Shown here piece by piece: positions 11,001 through 19,386 of a stretch of DNA of 64,000 nt (positions are counted from its first letter, which is position 1; every line of letters begins with the position of its first letter). The notes under the pieces were generated by a model. That model ran no database searches. It was not told the origin of the DNA and was given only the letters and a program-made list of their open reading frames with translations. The translations under genes and the position numbers were made by a program. This DNA is from Melanopsichium pennsylvanicum (Eukaryota; Basidiomycota; Ustilaginomycetes; Ustilaginales): contig OAPG01000003.1 of the NCBI GenBank assembly GCA_900208305.1, forward strand, positions 1,364,001 through 1,428,000. Reading direction: 5' to 3'.

Positions 11001-12214
11001 GAAGGCAGATCCGGGAGTGGTCGTGAAGCGGATGAACCACCGTTTGGATCCCTTTCTGGAGTTTTTGCGTGAGATGCATCGTCGTTGACAGATTCATTCT
11101 TGTGTAGCGCAACCGATACTTCCTCCATAACCTCTGTAGAAGGAGAGATCGCTCCCTCCCGGCTCTGTTTCGTCTCGACTGACTCGTCTGCATGGTTGAG
11201 TGTTTCGAGCGCCACAGAAGTACGCTGGAAAGTCGACGGTGAGCGCTTGCGATTCTTTGGTGCACCATGAAAGCATCGACCCGTCCACGGTGACGATCCG
11301 CTGGCGAGCAGATCGAGATTGGCAACATATGCACGTCCATCCGAAGTGATCCACACAAAGACATCCATGGGCCGAGAATAGCTGATGTGGATGATCTGAA
11401 CTTGTTTCAGGACCTCGCTGGACCCTGGCTCGCTGCGAGTGGTGGAAGTGAACCAGTGTAGGTGCGAAGCCAAGCTGGTGCGGGTGCGTATCAATGGATC
11501 ATCGAAATCAGGTGCAGGAGCATTGGGGTCATCATCGGGCCATCGAATGCACTGAATAGCGGGCGGTGAAGTGGTGCTAACGAGCATATGTGTTTCGGTT
11601 GACGTTGCGAAGCGCAAGCCAGCATCGATGCGCAGAACGAGACGGAAGCGAAGCTCGCAGGCCTCGCCTGCCAGACTGCCGAGACCAAGATCACCGGCAG
11701 CGGCGCTCTCGCCTGCGCCGGGAGAGAACGAGTTGCGAAGAGCGCTGGGATTTGGTGCTAGAAGTTCTCCGAATTGTGAACGAGCGCCAGAGCCGGAAGG
11801 AGGGATATAGCTGTAGATGGAAGAGCCATGATGGCGGTAGACAATGTTATATAGCAAAAGAAAGTTGTTATCGGTTTGAACAAGAAGAGCACTGCCATTT
11901 GGACGCCATTCGATGCGGACATTATTCCCGTAGTCGGCGATGCTCTGTGGTGTTCTGACAAGGGCGGCGACCACCTGGACGGGACGCGCAGACCATATTG
12001 AGATAGTGGTAGCGCTGAGCGCAACCCACATCAAACCACTTCGAGAGCGAGCAATCTGAATGATGTGTTCATCATCAGTACCGTCCCGTGTCTCAGTCTC
12101 TGGACTGGAAATTTGCTGTGCGGCATCCTTGTCAAAGCGCAGGAAGGTAGAGGGTCGATTGAGTCCTGATGGGGATAGGTGGATCCTCTCAGCGCAGCCA
12201 GTAGGCCAGTACAT
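8051..12214 (-). CDS. RIC1: RIC1, subunit of the Ric1-Rgp1 GEF for Rab6/Ypt6
   Basis: Single exon, 1387 residues from the ATG at 12214, which opens with MYWPTGCAERI like other RIC1 proteins. The frame extends 30 codons further upstream but begins there with TTG, so 12214 is preferred. The N-terminal two thirds look like degenerate WD40/beta-propeller repeats (for example LIALGLANGTVAVYN and SLAWTSDGYGLAVG). Around residues 930-1290 lies the RIC1 domain, including FYPLCVLLEKGIVLGVESE and FLHQVLRNYLEKGLLEEAV. The tail is disordered. With Rgp1, RIC1 activates the Golgi Rab Ypt6/Rab6 for endosome-to-Golgi transport. The GARP subunit gene VPS52, downstream in the same pathway, lies 7 kb away. Confidence 0.88.
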   Translation of the reverse strand: MYWPTGCAERIHLSPSGLNRPSTFLRFDKDAAQQISSPETETRDGTDDEHIIQIARSRSGLMWVALSATTISIWSARPVQVVAALVRTPQSIADYGNNVRIEWRPNGSALLVQTDNNFLLLYNIVYRHHGSSIYSYIPPSGSGARSQFGELLAPNPSALRNSFSPGAGESAAAGDLGLGSLAGEACELRFRLVLRIDAGLRFATSTETHMLVSTTSPPAIQCIRWPDDDPNAPAPDFDDPLIRTRTSLASHLHWFTSTTRSEPGSSEVLKQVQIIHISYSRPMDVFVWITSDGRAYVANLDLLASGSSPWTGRCFHGAPKNRKRSPSTFQRTSVALETLNHADESVETKQSREGAISPSTEVMEEVSVALHKNESVNDDASHAKTPERDPNGGSSASRPLPDLPSGQHATSVSINAKFSLIALGLANGTVAVYNYRAPGRTLFFSHALSVREALKSTASYLATGSVRSLAWTSDGYGLAVGCQKGLTVWSTYGKLMGCTLREDWELASKNFSDTFMFGSRDLFWGPGNTELFILALPKEGAASLRPDHQLFVLPFCKSAVAGQHSPDNTRFAFYQTDDSLHIYRGADQTDLTAITPESDLWQHVKIPQPYIAANWPVRYAAISADGSLIAVAGRCGLAHYSSSSGRWKLHKNVAQEQSFVVRGGMQWFQHVLIAACDAGGEYQLRLYSRDTDLDSTHLLDLRILPSLVILTSLFDNSLLVYTADNMFYHFLIDLSQDRIRLRLCGSITFEGVVGEPARVRGMSWMIPESQQRFGDPIDDLTVATIIFLIDGKLVLLRPRKVGSGSRLASYNHSLEDFDDPRHDQGDSYADDDEEVAYDMQILADKIEYYWTHVQGIGTLENSLWAYDGSGIKLWLDALRIPNTDPDESMNSEDEDDEHDHLPEYKTIESSASMPLDFYPLCVLLEKGIVLGVESEVSLRRSLDFALWRTGTNTHLFLHQVLRNYLEKGLLEEAVFFAASYQDLVYFAHALEILLHAVLEDEADAGLGDALYARRGSGSVLQKERSASSLLADVAEEEDLQDGKEHDQSSPTRNGIHLDLPRNRRRPRSPSPSGTSTPRAILPLVIEFLDHFPEALEVVVGCARKTEVARWAYLFDVVGAPRVLFQKCIQANQLRTAGMYLLVLHNLEPLEVSIAHTVQLLKMAATKEEWSTCHDLLRFLAQIDPSGGALRLAVGEAGILDEDGGDSSSNEIGKEELQTPPKLLRTASAPVASSTPTKLDTMAEEEKSDDATDTATMTLLEPTSRPSLQGQRSKSVNLPTVNLPERNIPEVIINGHSLTPSLAAMGIGSGGGGKRHYGQGVGMSLSQVGLRSSDRIWDNSHAHRDSGEGSASPRASFSSVRGTALGGNTEMQDKCKKLDLGGDVDQDY

Positions 12215-13229
12215 GTTGGCGAGCAAGCGGAAGATCCCTCGTAGCTGCTTCAATGCCCAGTCGAGTAGTGTTCGACCGTCATGTGATTGGTCAACAGGGA
12301 GCAATTGGAGAGGCGGAGTCGCTGGGTAGCTACGAGCGGCTCATCCGAGAGCATTAGAATTCTAGTCAGTTTAGCGGACCGTGGTCATTTTTGTGAGCTG
12401 TCAGATTTTGTGATTCGAGTGTGTCTCCTATTTTGGCTGACTGGGATGATAGGATTGATGTCTTGAGGCGTGAGGTACGAATGAAGAAGCAGATCGGACA
12501 CACTTCCGTATAGCCAAAAAGCCGGCCCTTTGACCACGGAAGTCGGTCTTGCCGAAATGGCTTGTGCGTGCCGCGCGTGCATGTGCTTTCCTCGTGTCGC
12601 TGTTTGGTGTTGGTTGAGACAGGGTTCAAAAGAGCAAATTGTGAATTGTGAATCGCTCATATTGTTGACATCGGGCCCTCTTAGGAATTACAGCGGTAGC
12701 ATCGGGGTGGCAGATCGCCATAAGCGAGACTGCAGGGCAACATGGGAACTTCATCCGTTCGTGTGAGCGTGTGGGTGTGTATTGGTATGACGCTCTCCAA
12801 GCATGACAGATGAGAACTGCGAGCGGGGGTTGCTTTTGTCCGACTTTGATTCAGATTCGACTGCCGACCCAATTGTGCATATTACCTTGTCGTCTTCAAT
12901 ATCACTACCAGTATCTCACTATCCGACGTTGGAATAACGTGACTGTATGTCGGCCCTGTCACGTCATTTTGCTCATCTCTATCCTTCTGCTCTACGAATC
13001 TCGTATTCATATGGAACGCACCAATCCCGACCTCGTACCTCCATCACAACACCAAACATTATCACTTAGTCAGAGTAGCCATTGAAGCCATGGACCGTAT
13101 GCCTGCCCGATCCTAAGTCTCAACCCTTGCCCTACCACACCTCGTACGGCGAAAGCCTTACCATTCTCAGCAGCACAATTCATAGACTCGGCATCTACCG
13201 CCGACCTAGCTTTGCCAATCACTTGCAAG
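12215..13229. promoter_or_regulatory. Divergent intergenic region between RIC1 and the MAPKKK gene
   Basis: About 1 kb between two divergent starts, so it should contain both promoters. No coding ORF is convincing; the frames at 12366-12660 and 12810-13085 have no domain and unusual composition. No specific operator or TATA element could be assigned. Confidence 0.5.
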
Positions 13230-16200
13230 ATGGCAGACATCACGCATGACAATGAGGCAGGCCCTTCGACTATTCCAGAGGATATTAGCCAAGAGGAAGT
13301 GGAGGAAGCACACGATCAGCGCCACTCACAGTTCACCACCTTGTGTCCGGACTCTGGTGCTTCAACACCCCGAAAGAGAAGAGTAGCCAGCGTTTCTTTC
13401 CAGGAACCTGCTAATTCTTCCAATGACGACAAACAATCGTATACACCTCCTTCCCGTACTGCAGCTGCAGGTGAGAACGGCGCGGCCAAGACGGAGACCG
13501 ACACGCTACCACGTATTCCCGCAGCGGGTCCAGGCACCCGTACACAACCCCGCCGTGCTCCTCGATCCAGCTCTTCGCTTCGCCACGTCACCATGAATCG
13601 AACACGCACATCCAGCATCGCACAGCCATTGCCAGAAGACCGCGACCTCTCCACTGATCCCAACTATTTTGACGATCCCACCACCAGCCTTGTACAACGT
13701 CAAGTCAATGTTGAAAAGCGCCGAGCAGAACGCCAACGTCGTCAAGATGCAGCACTTTTGGCCGATTTCGACGACGAAGACGACGATGACCAGAACGGAA
13801 GCAGTGCAGACGAGGCAAATCCTAGTAAACACCACAATCCAAAAGCTGTCGTTGTTGCAGATGAGTATGACTACTTCTCACGCAGTGGCTCTGCATACGA
13901 CAAATCCAAATCAAAGGCTTCGATACCTCCTCCAGGCAATAACAACACGCTTGGCTGGTCCAGTGCGAGTGCCAGTGATGACAGTGACGATTGGGACGGA
14001 GAGGGCCCACGCAATGGCCTTGTTGCAACCGCTGGAGCACGTGCCCTGAAACCGCCTTTCGGTTCCCTAGCGGCGCCTGTCGATTCATCCATCGGTGTCA
14101 CTGCCACCCCTGGCCCCAGCTTTCCATCAGATCTTCACACTCCAGCCGATGTTGGAGAGACCGAAACGCCGATTCTCAACCCGCAGCATCGCATGGAATG
14201 GCAAAGTATGCTCGAATCTGTGCTCAATTCTGAAGTGCTCAAGTCCGAAACCAAACGTATCAATTCAGTCGACACGCCCGATCTCTCGCGCCAAGAGCTC
14301 AGCTATCAGCGCTGGCTCGATATAAAAGCTACGCTGCGTGGACGTGGACTCAAGCGTGGAGCCATTGACGAAGAGGAGAAACGTCTCAAGGAAGGCTTCG
14401 GAAAGATGCTCAAGAACCTTGCGCAACACGTACGAGACTGTCGCGCTGAACACACCGCAAAGGTCGAAAGCAGTGCCGGTCAGAGCTCTTCCTCTTGGAC
14501 AGACACTCTGCAAACCTCAAGAGGTGACATCCATGAATCTGATTCGTCCACGAGGGAAACACAAGGCAATGTAGATCCGTCCAGATCGGTAATGGGCGAG
14601 TTGGGCGAAGCCTCAGCGGCGCCCACAGAAAGGGGGATCGAGAAGGAGGCGGTCCTTGCCGAGGTTGGCGAGCTCCTCGGTCGGATCGATAGCGCAGAGG
14701 AGCAATTTCCTTCGACCAAGCGTGCTATTGAGCTAGTACCAGAGTGGGGCGACGCTGATGTGCAGGCCAAGCTAGCCTCGCTTTACAGCTGGTACAACAC
14801 CACTACATCGCTGCGACTCCAAATCGACATTCTTCGCAAATGGACCGGCTCGGACTCGCTCGAGATTGCGGCGCACGGCGCACGAAATCACAACGCTGAG
14901 CTCGAAAAGAATGAGGGTCAAGGTCACGAGCAGCGACGATCGGGACGGGCCCCGGCCGACGACGATAGCACGTTTGTGGAAAGAATCCAGAAGGAAGGGT
15001 CACTGCAGTCGACCTTCGAAAAGCGAACACTTGCCAGTCTCTATCAGCTTATCACCAAGGCCAAGGAGACCATCCTTAAATTTCACATAGACTTCAAGCG
15101 CATGGCACTTCCCTCGTTCGAGCCAGAGCTCGTGACACTCATCAACTTCCCCACCCGCCTCATGCAGGGCGCACTACGATTGCGGCTCGATTACGCTGGC
15201 AAGCTTGCCGAGCCGAGTGTGCTCATCGTCGACTCCCTCACTGACGACCTGAGGACGGCCCTGGCAATGGCCTGCAGAGTCAAGCTCAACTACACGAGCA
15301 TCATTGTCGCAGACCCCGAGCGTGGCTGGGATCTGGCCCCCTGCATCGCCGAAGGCTACGATGATGTGCTGCGAAGCGCACTCAAGTTCTTTTTCAAGCT
15401 GTTGCGGCTCAAGCTCAAGGCCAGTATCTACTTTAAGGAGACCGAGATTCTCGAGCCTGAGTGGCGATTCCTCAGCACGGCTGTCGAGTCGATCGAGGGA
15501 GGAGATGTTATTGTCGCCACGAACATCACGCGCTTCGTCAATAAGCTCTTTGACCGTATTGCTCGATACTTTAATCGTGAGCTCACAGCGACGATGATGC
15601 ATCAGGACCAGCACGGCCGACGTCTTCCCAACCCCACCTCAGGTCCCGTAGGCCTCGCAAAGACGGACCAAGCACCCAATCTTGGTTCCAGTACTGCCTC
15701 CGATCGCGCAGCTCACGGCAAGAATTTCATCACTTTGGAGGACAGGGCCAAGTGGATCCACAGCGTCTTCGACAATGTGCGAATCCGTTCGCGCAAGCTG
15801 CTCGGTTTCGCTAGAGACATCCGAAACCGTCTCGACAATGCAGCAGAGTATGACTTGGGCACCCTTCGACCCTCGGCCGACTATCTTGAGACTGATGACC
15901 AATCTGTTGCCGGATACAGTGATGCGGCGAATGCTGGTGCCATGACGCTCAGCTCGTTCATGCTCACTCTCATTGACCACGACTATTTCCTGGTCTACAC
16001 GGAAGCGCTGGAAGAAAATGGTATCTACCTCATCGCCGAGCCAAGCTTGCAGGACAAGCCGGACCTGATTCAAGAACTCGTGTGCAAATGCTTGCATCGG
16101 GTGCGACCAGGAGAGGAGGAGTCGTCGCTGGTCTCGGAGACCACTGCAACTGCACTCAACGCTGATGGCGAAGGTGGCGAGGACGCAGCAGGTGGTGGAT

Positions 16201-19070
16201 CTGGCAACGCTAACGCCCTGCGTGAGCAACTTGAAAAGCAGTCGGGAGCCAACGCTGCTGCTTCGGCTGGCAACGGTACTGCGAAGCGTGACGATGATGC
16301 GGACGATCATCCACGCTACATTCTACTCCTCAGTCCGCGTGATCCATTCATGTGGACTGGTAAGGTCATGCACCACGTTATGCCGCGCGTCGATATTGCG
16401 CTTGCAGACAGACGTGTTCGGCTCATCGCAGACGGCCCAAAGGGACGTCTCGAGCTGGCCAAGCGACACTTCCAGCGCATCTTTACCCAGTTCGGCGCAG
16501 GGGAGGACGTCATCGATGATGGCAGCGATGATGGTCAGGCTGGTTTCCCACTTGAGACGCTCAATGATCAGATGGCGCACATGAGCCGCGTACAGTCGGG
16601 TCTCGAGGACATCAATAAGGGCGTTTACATGCTTTCCGACACCATCATCCGCAAGGTTCCCGAAATTCGTCGCCGCTTGCGTGGATTGGGTGTGCGTGCT
16701 CGTGCCAAGGGCGGTACGCCTCGCTCTACGACAAGTGACAACCCAGCTGGAGGCCTCGGTGGCAGCTGCGACGAGCTCATCCAGAATTGTTACTCGATGG
16801 CAGCAGAGCACGGACGTCGTGCACTTCCTTTCATCGAATCGGCGCGTCTAAGGGATCAGATGACGCTGGCGCTCGGACGACTTGCGATCGATTGGATCGC
16901 GTTCATCTGCGACGACTGTGTGCCTAGTGAGCGCAAGACCTTCAAGTGGGCTGTCACTGCGCTGGGCAACGCCAATCACATCACTTCGGCGGAAAACATC
17001 TTCAGGCTCAACGAGCCAGATTTCGCGCTTCTTCGATCCAAGGTAGCTTCGTGCATGGCGCTTCTCATCTCTCACTTTGACATTCTCGGAGCAAGAAGCA
17101 GCGTAGCCAAGGCGCAAGAAGAGCAGGAGAAGCTGGAACGCGAAAAGGCGGAACGCAACCGTATCACTGCAGGTAGTGCCGATGCGATGCAGAACCTCTC
17201 AGAAGACTTCCATCAGTTACGCCTGCAAAATGGCGAGGCTGGCGTGCAAGCATCGTCCACCAAGACTACACTGCTTGGGCCGGGTATCGGTGCACAGATG
17301 CTAGTCAACAAGCTCGACCGTGCCATGCAGGCCACCGAAGAACGTTGGATATCCAAAGTGCTCGAGTGGGATGCTGCGCGACACGAACTCGAAGCAGAAC
17401 AGCGTCTCATTGGCCGAGTGCTCGACGATACACGCCTCGAGGACCGCAGTCTTCAGTTCCTCGCCCAGTCCGCGTCGAAAATCACCATCCGCTGGCAGCA
17501 AGGTCAGTTTATCGGCGGAGGCACGTTCGGTACTGTCTACCTCGCCGTCAACCTCGACAGTGGTGGACTTATGGCCGTCAAGGAAATCCGATTTCAAGAC
17601 ATTTCTTCCACGCCCAGTCTGTATCAGCAGATCAAGGACGAAATGGAGGTCATGTCGATGCTCAGCCACCCGAACATCGTCGAGTACTATGGCATCGAGG
17701 TGCACAGAGATCGGGTGTACATCTTTGAAGAGTACTGTCAAGGTGGAAGTCTGGCGGCGTTGTTGGAGCACGGTAGGATCGAGGATGAGACCGTGATTCA
17801 AGTGTATACACTGCAGATGTTGGAAGGATTGATTTATTTGCACTCGCAGGGGATCATTCATAGAGATATCAAGCCGGACAACATTCTTTTGGATCATATG
17901 GGAGTGCTCAAGTACGTAGATTTTGGAGCCGCAAAGATCCTCGCCAAGAACAGCCGTACCATCCAGCGATCGCGCAAGACGGGCGGCCTCGGCAACATTG
18001 GTATGCTCGCCGCTGGTGGAGAAGGTGGCAAGCAGGGCGGTCCAGCAGGAGCCATGGCATCTTTACAAGGAACGCCTATGTACATGTCACCCGAGGTTAT
18101 CAAAGGTAATGCGGACGTGCCTCAGTCAGCTGCGGATGTCTGGTCCTTGGGTTGCGTGGTTCTCGAGTTCGCGACGGGCAAGAGACCCTGGAGCAATTTC
18201 GATAACGAGTGGGCGATCATGTTCCACATTGGAATGGCTGAGCAACATCCCGCCTTACCCGACGCCAGTCAGCTCAGTCCGATGGGTATCGAATTCATCC
18301 GACAATGCCTCACCATTAACCCTAAGCAGAGACCCAGTGCGATCCAGCTCAAAGAAGATCCGTGGATGCGAAGCCTTATTGAAGAGCTGGATGCAGCCAA
18401 CGAGGCAGAAGCGGCGGCGGAGCTTGCCGGAGTACCGCTGCATGCAGATTCGGGATTCGACGATATGGCGAGTCGAAGCGGTGCTAGTAGTGTCACCAGC
18501 TCGCTCGAAACGGGTCACCATGCAATTGGTGGTGGTGGTGGACCACAAACATCAGGAGTTGAATCACAACCACAAGGGAGTCTGTTCAAGAGTTTGGATA
18601 GGACTGTCTCGAGTCTGAACAGTACAAGAAGTCGATGGAGTAACAGCGAACGAGGTTCTGGTGAAACGGGTATTACGAGTCCTTACAATCCGAATATGAG
18701 TTTAAAGGCTAGTCTCGGATTTCGTCAGCAGCAGCAGATGCGGGAGACACAGATTGCGACCGTGGTTCAGGGTGAGTCGCAGCAACAGCAAGAGCAAGAG
18801 CAAGAGGAGAAAGAAGAAGGCACAACGGGCAACAACGGTGCTGAGGTGTCAATGGAAGAAGATGCGAGTGATACTGAGGTTATGCGTGAAGTCGAGGAGG
18901 AAGATGATGAAGAAAGGAGTAAAAGGCCGGTGCATGTGCCAGGCCATCCAAACCACTCACATCCAGGTTATCCAGCTCTAGTGGCAGATTTACAGTATCA
19001 AAAGGAGCAAGTTCAGAGATTGGCCATGTTGAGACACGATTCGTCTCTGTCTACTTTGCCGGATGAGTAG
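13230..19070 (+). CDS. SSK2: MAP kinase kinase kinase of the HOG pathway (Ssk2/Ssk22 type)
   Basis: Intronless, 1946 residues from the ATG at 13230 (MADITHDNEAG); the open frame 18 nt upstream begins with TTG. A disordered N-terminus is followed by a long conserved helical region (about residues 280-1400) typical of Ssk2/Ssk22/MTK1 kinases. The protein kinase domain spans roughly residues 1420-1712: glycine loop GGGTFGTVY, VAIK-type lysine in MAVKEIRF, HRDIKPDN near 1543, DFG near 1563 and MSPEV near 1619. An acidic, Gln-rich tail follows. By family knowledge it phosphorylates the Pbs2-type MAPKK in osmotic and general stress signalling, downstream of an Ssk1-type response regulator. The N-terminal Ssk1-binding segment is not identifiable by eye. 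Confidence 0.9.
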   Translation: MADITHDNEAGPSTIPEDISQEEVEEAHDQRHSQFTTLCPDSGASTPRKRRVASVSFQEPANSSNDDKQSYTPPSRTAAAGENGAAKTETDTLPRIPAAGPGTRTQPRRAPRSSSSLRHVTMNRTRTSSIAQPLPEDRDLSTDPNYFDDPTTSLVQRQVNVEKRRAERQRRQDAALLADFDDEDDDDQNGSSADEANPSKHHNPKAVVVADEYDYFSRSGSAYDKSKSKASIPPPGNNNTLGWSSASASDDSDDWDGEGPRNGLVATAGARALKPPFGSLAAPVDSSIGVTATPGPSFPSDLHTPADVGETETPILNPQHRMEWQSMLESVLNSEVLKSETKRINSVDTPDLSRQELSYQRWLDIKATLRGRGLKRGAIDEEEKRLKEGFGKMLKNLAQHVRDCRAEHTAKVESSAGQSSSSWTDTLQTSRGDIHESDSSTRETQGNVDPSRSVMGELGEASAAPTERGIEKEAVLAEVGELLGRIDSAEEQFPSTKRAIELVPEWGDADVQAKLASLYSWYNTTTSLRLQIDILRKWTGSDSLEIAAHGARNHNAELEKNEGQGHEQRRSGRAPADDDSTFVERIQKEGSLQSTFEKRTLASLYQLITKAKETILKFHIDFKRMALPSFEPELVTLINFPTRLMQGALRLRLDYAGKLAEPSVLIVDSLTDDLRTALAMACRVKLNYTSIIVADPERGWDLAPCIAEGYDDVLRSALKFFFKLLRLKLKASIYFKETEILEPEWRFLSTAVESIEGGDVIVATNITRFVNKLFDRIARYFNRELTATMMHQDQHGRRLPNPTSGPVGLAKTDQAPNLGSSTASDRAAHGKNFITLEDRAKWIHSVFDNVRIRSRKLLGFARDIRNRLDNAAEYDLGTLRPSADYLETDDQSVAGYSDAANAGAMTLSSFMLTLIDHDYFLVYTEALEENGIYLIAEPSLQDKPDLIQELVCKCLHRVRPGEEESSLVSETTATALNADGEGGEDAAGGGSGNANALREQLEKQSGANAAASAGNGTAKRDDDADDHPRYILLLSPRDPFMWTGKVMHHVMPRVDIALADRRVRLIADGPKGRLELAKRHFQRIFTQFGAGEDVIDDGSDDGQAGFPLETLNDQMAHMSRVQSGLEDINKGVYMLSDTIIRKVPEIRRRLRGLGVRARAKGGTPRSTTSDNPAGGLGGSCDELIQNCYSMAAEHGRRALPFIESARLRDQMTLALGRLAIDWIAFICDDCVPSERKTFKWAVTALGNANHITSAENIFRLNEPDFALLRSKVASCMALLISHFDILGARSSVAKAQEEQEKLEREKAERNRITAGSADAMQNLSEDFHQLRLQNGEAGVQASSTKTTLLGPGIGAQMLVNKLDRAMQATEERWISKVLEWDAARHELEAEQRLIGRVLDDTRLEDRSLQFLAQSASKITIRWQQGQFIGGGTFGTVYLAVNLDSGGLMAVKEIRFQDISSTPSLYQQIKDEMEVMSMLSHPNIVEYYGIEVHRDRVYIFEEYCQGGSLAALLEHGRIEDETVIQVYTLQMLEGLIYLHSQGIIHRDIKPDNILLDHMGVLKYVDFGAAKILAKNSRTIQRSRKTGGLGNIGMLAAGGEGGKQGGPAGAMASLQGTPMYMSPEVIKGNADVPQSAADVWSLGCVVLEFATGKRPWSNFDNEWAIMFHIGMAEQHPALPDASQLSPMGIEFIRQCLTINPKQRPSAIQLKEDPWMRSLIEELDAANEAEAAAELAGVPLHADSGFDDMASRSGASSVTSSLETGHHAIGGGGGPQTSGVESQPQGSLFKSLDRTVSSLNSTRSRWSNSERGSGETGITSPYNPNMSLKASLGFRQQQQMRETQIATVVQGESQQQQEQEQEEKEEGTTGNNGAEVSMEEDASDTEVMREVEEEDDEERSKRPVHVPGHPNHSHPGYPALVADLQYQKEQVQRLAMLRHDSSLSTLPDE

Positions 19071-19386
19071 TAAGAGGCCAAGCCATTTTCTCTTTGGGAT
19101 TTGGCTTGCATGGTTTCGGTGGTAATGGTGGTTTAGGTGGTGGTTTTGTCTTGATGTAAATTACCTTTTTTTTTGCAAAAATAAATAAATAAATAAATAA
19201 AACGCATCCATTTGAGCAATCAAACATGTGTGAATAAAGCGCACATACTGTAAAAGTTGCATTCATCCATATCTAGGCTTTTAGAGTAAGATAGGATGGA
19301 TGAGTTGTTGAATGATAACTATACATTGTGCTCGATGAATCCGTATCATTGGATATGGATACTGGGTGTGATGGTGAGGAGTGTGA
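19071..19386. other. Convergent 3' intergenic region with (AAAT)n tract
   Basis: This 316-nt segment separates the MAPKKK and VPS52 stop codons. It contains a T run at about 19167-19174 and an AAAT tandem tract at about 19178-19201, plausible 3' UTR and polyadenylation sequence for both genes. Confidence 0.6.
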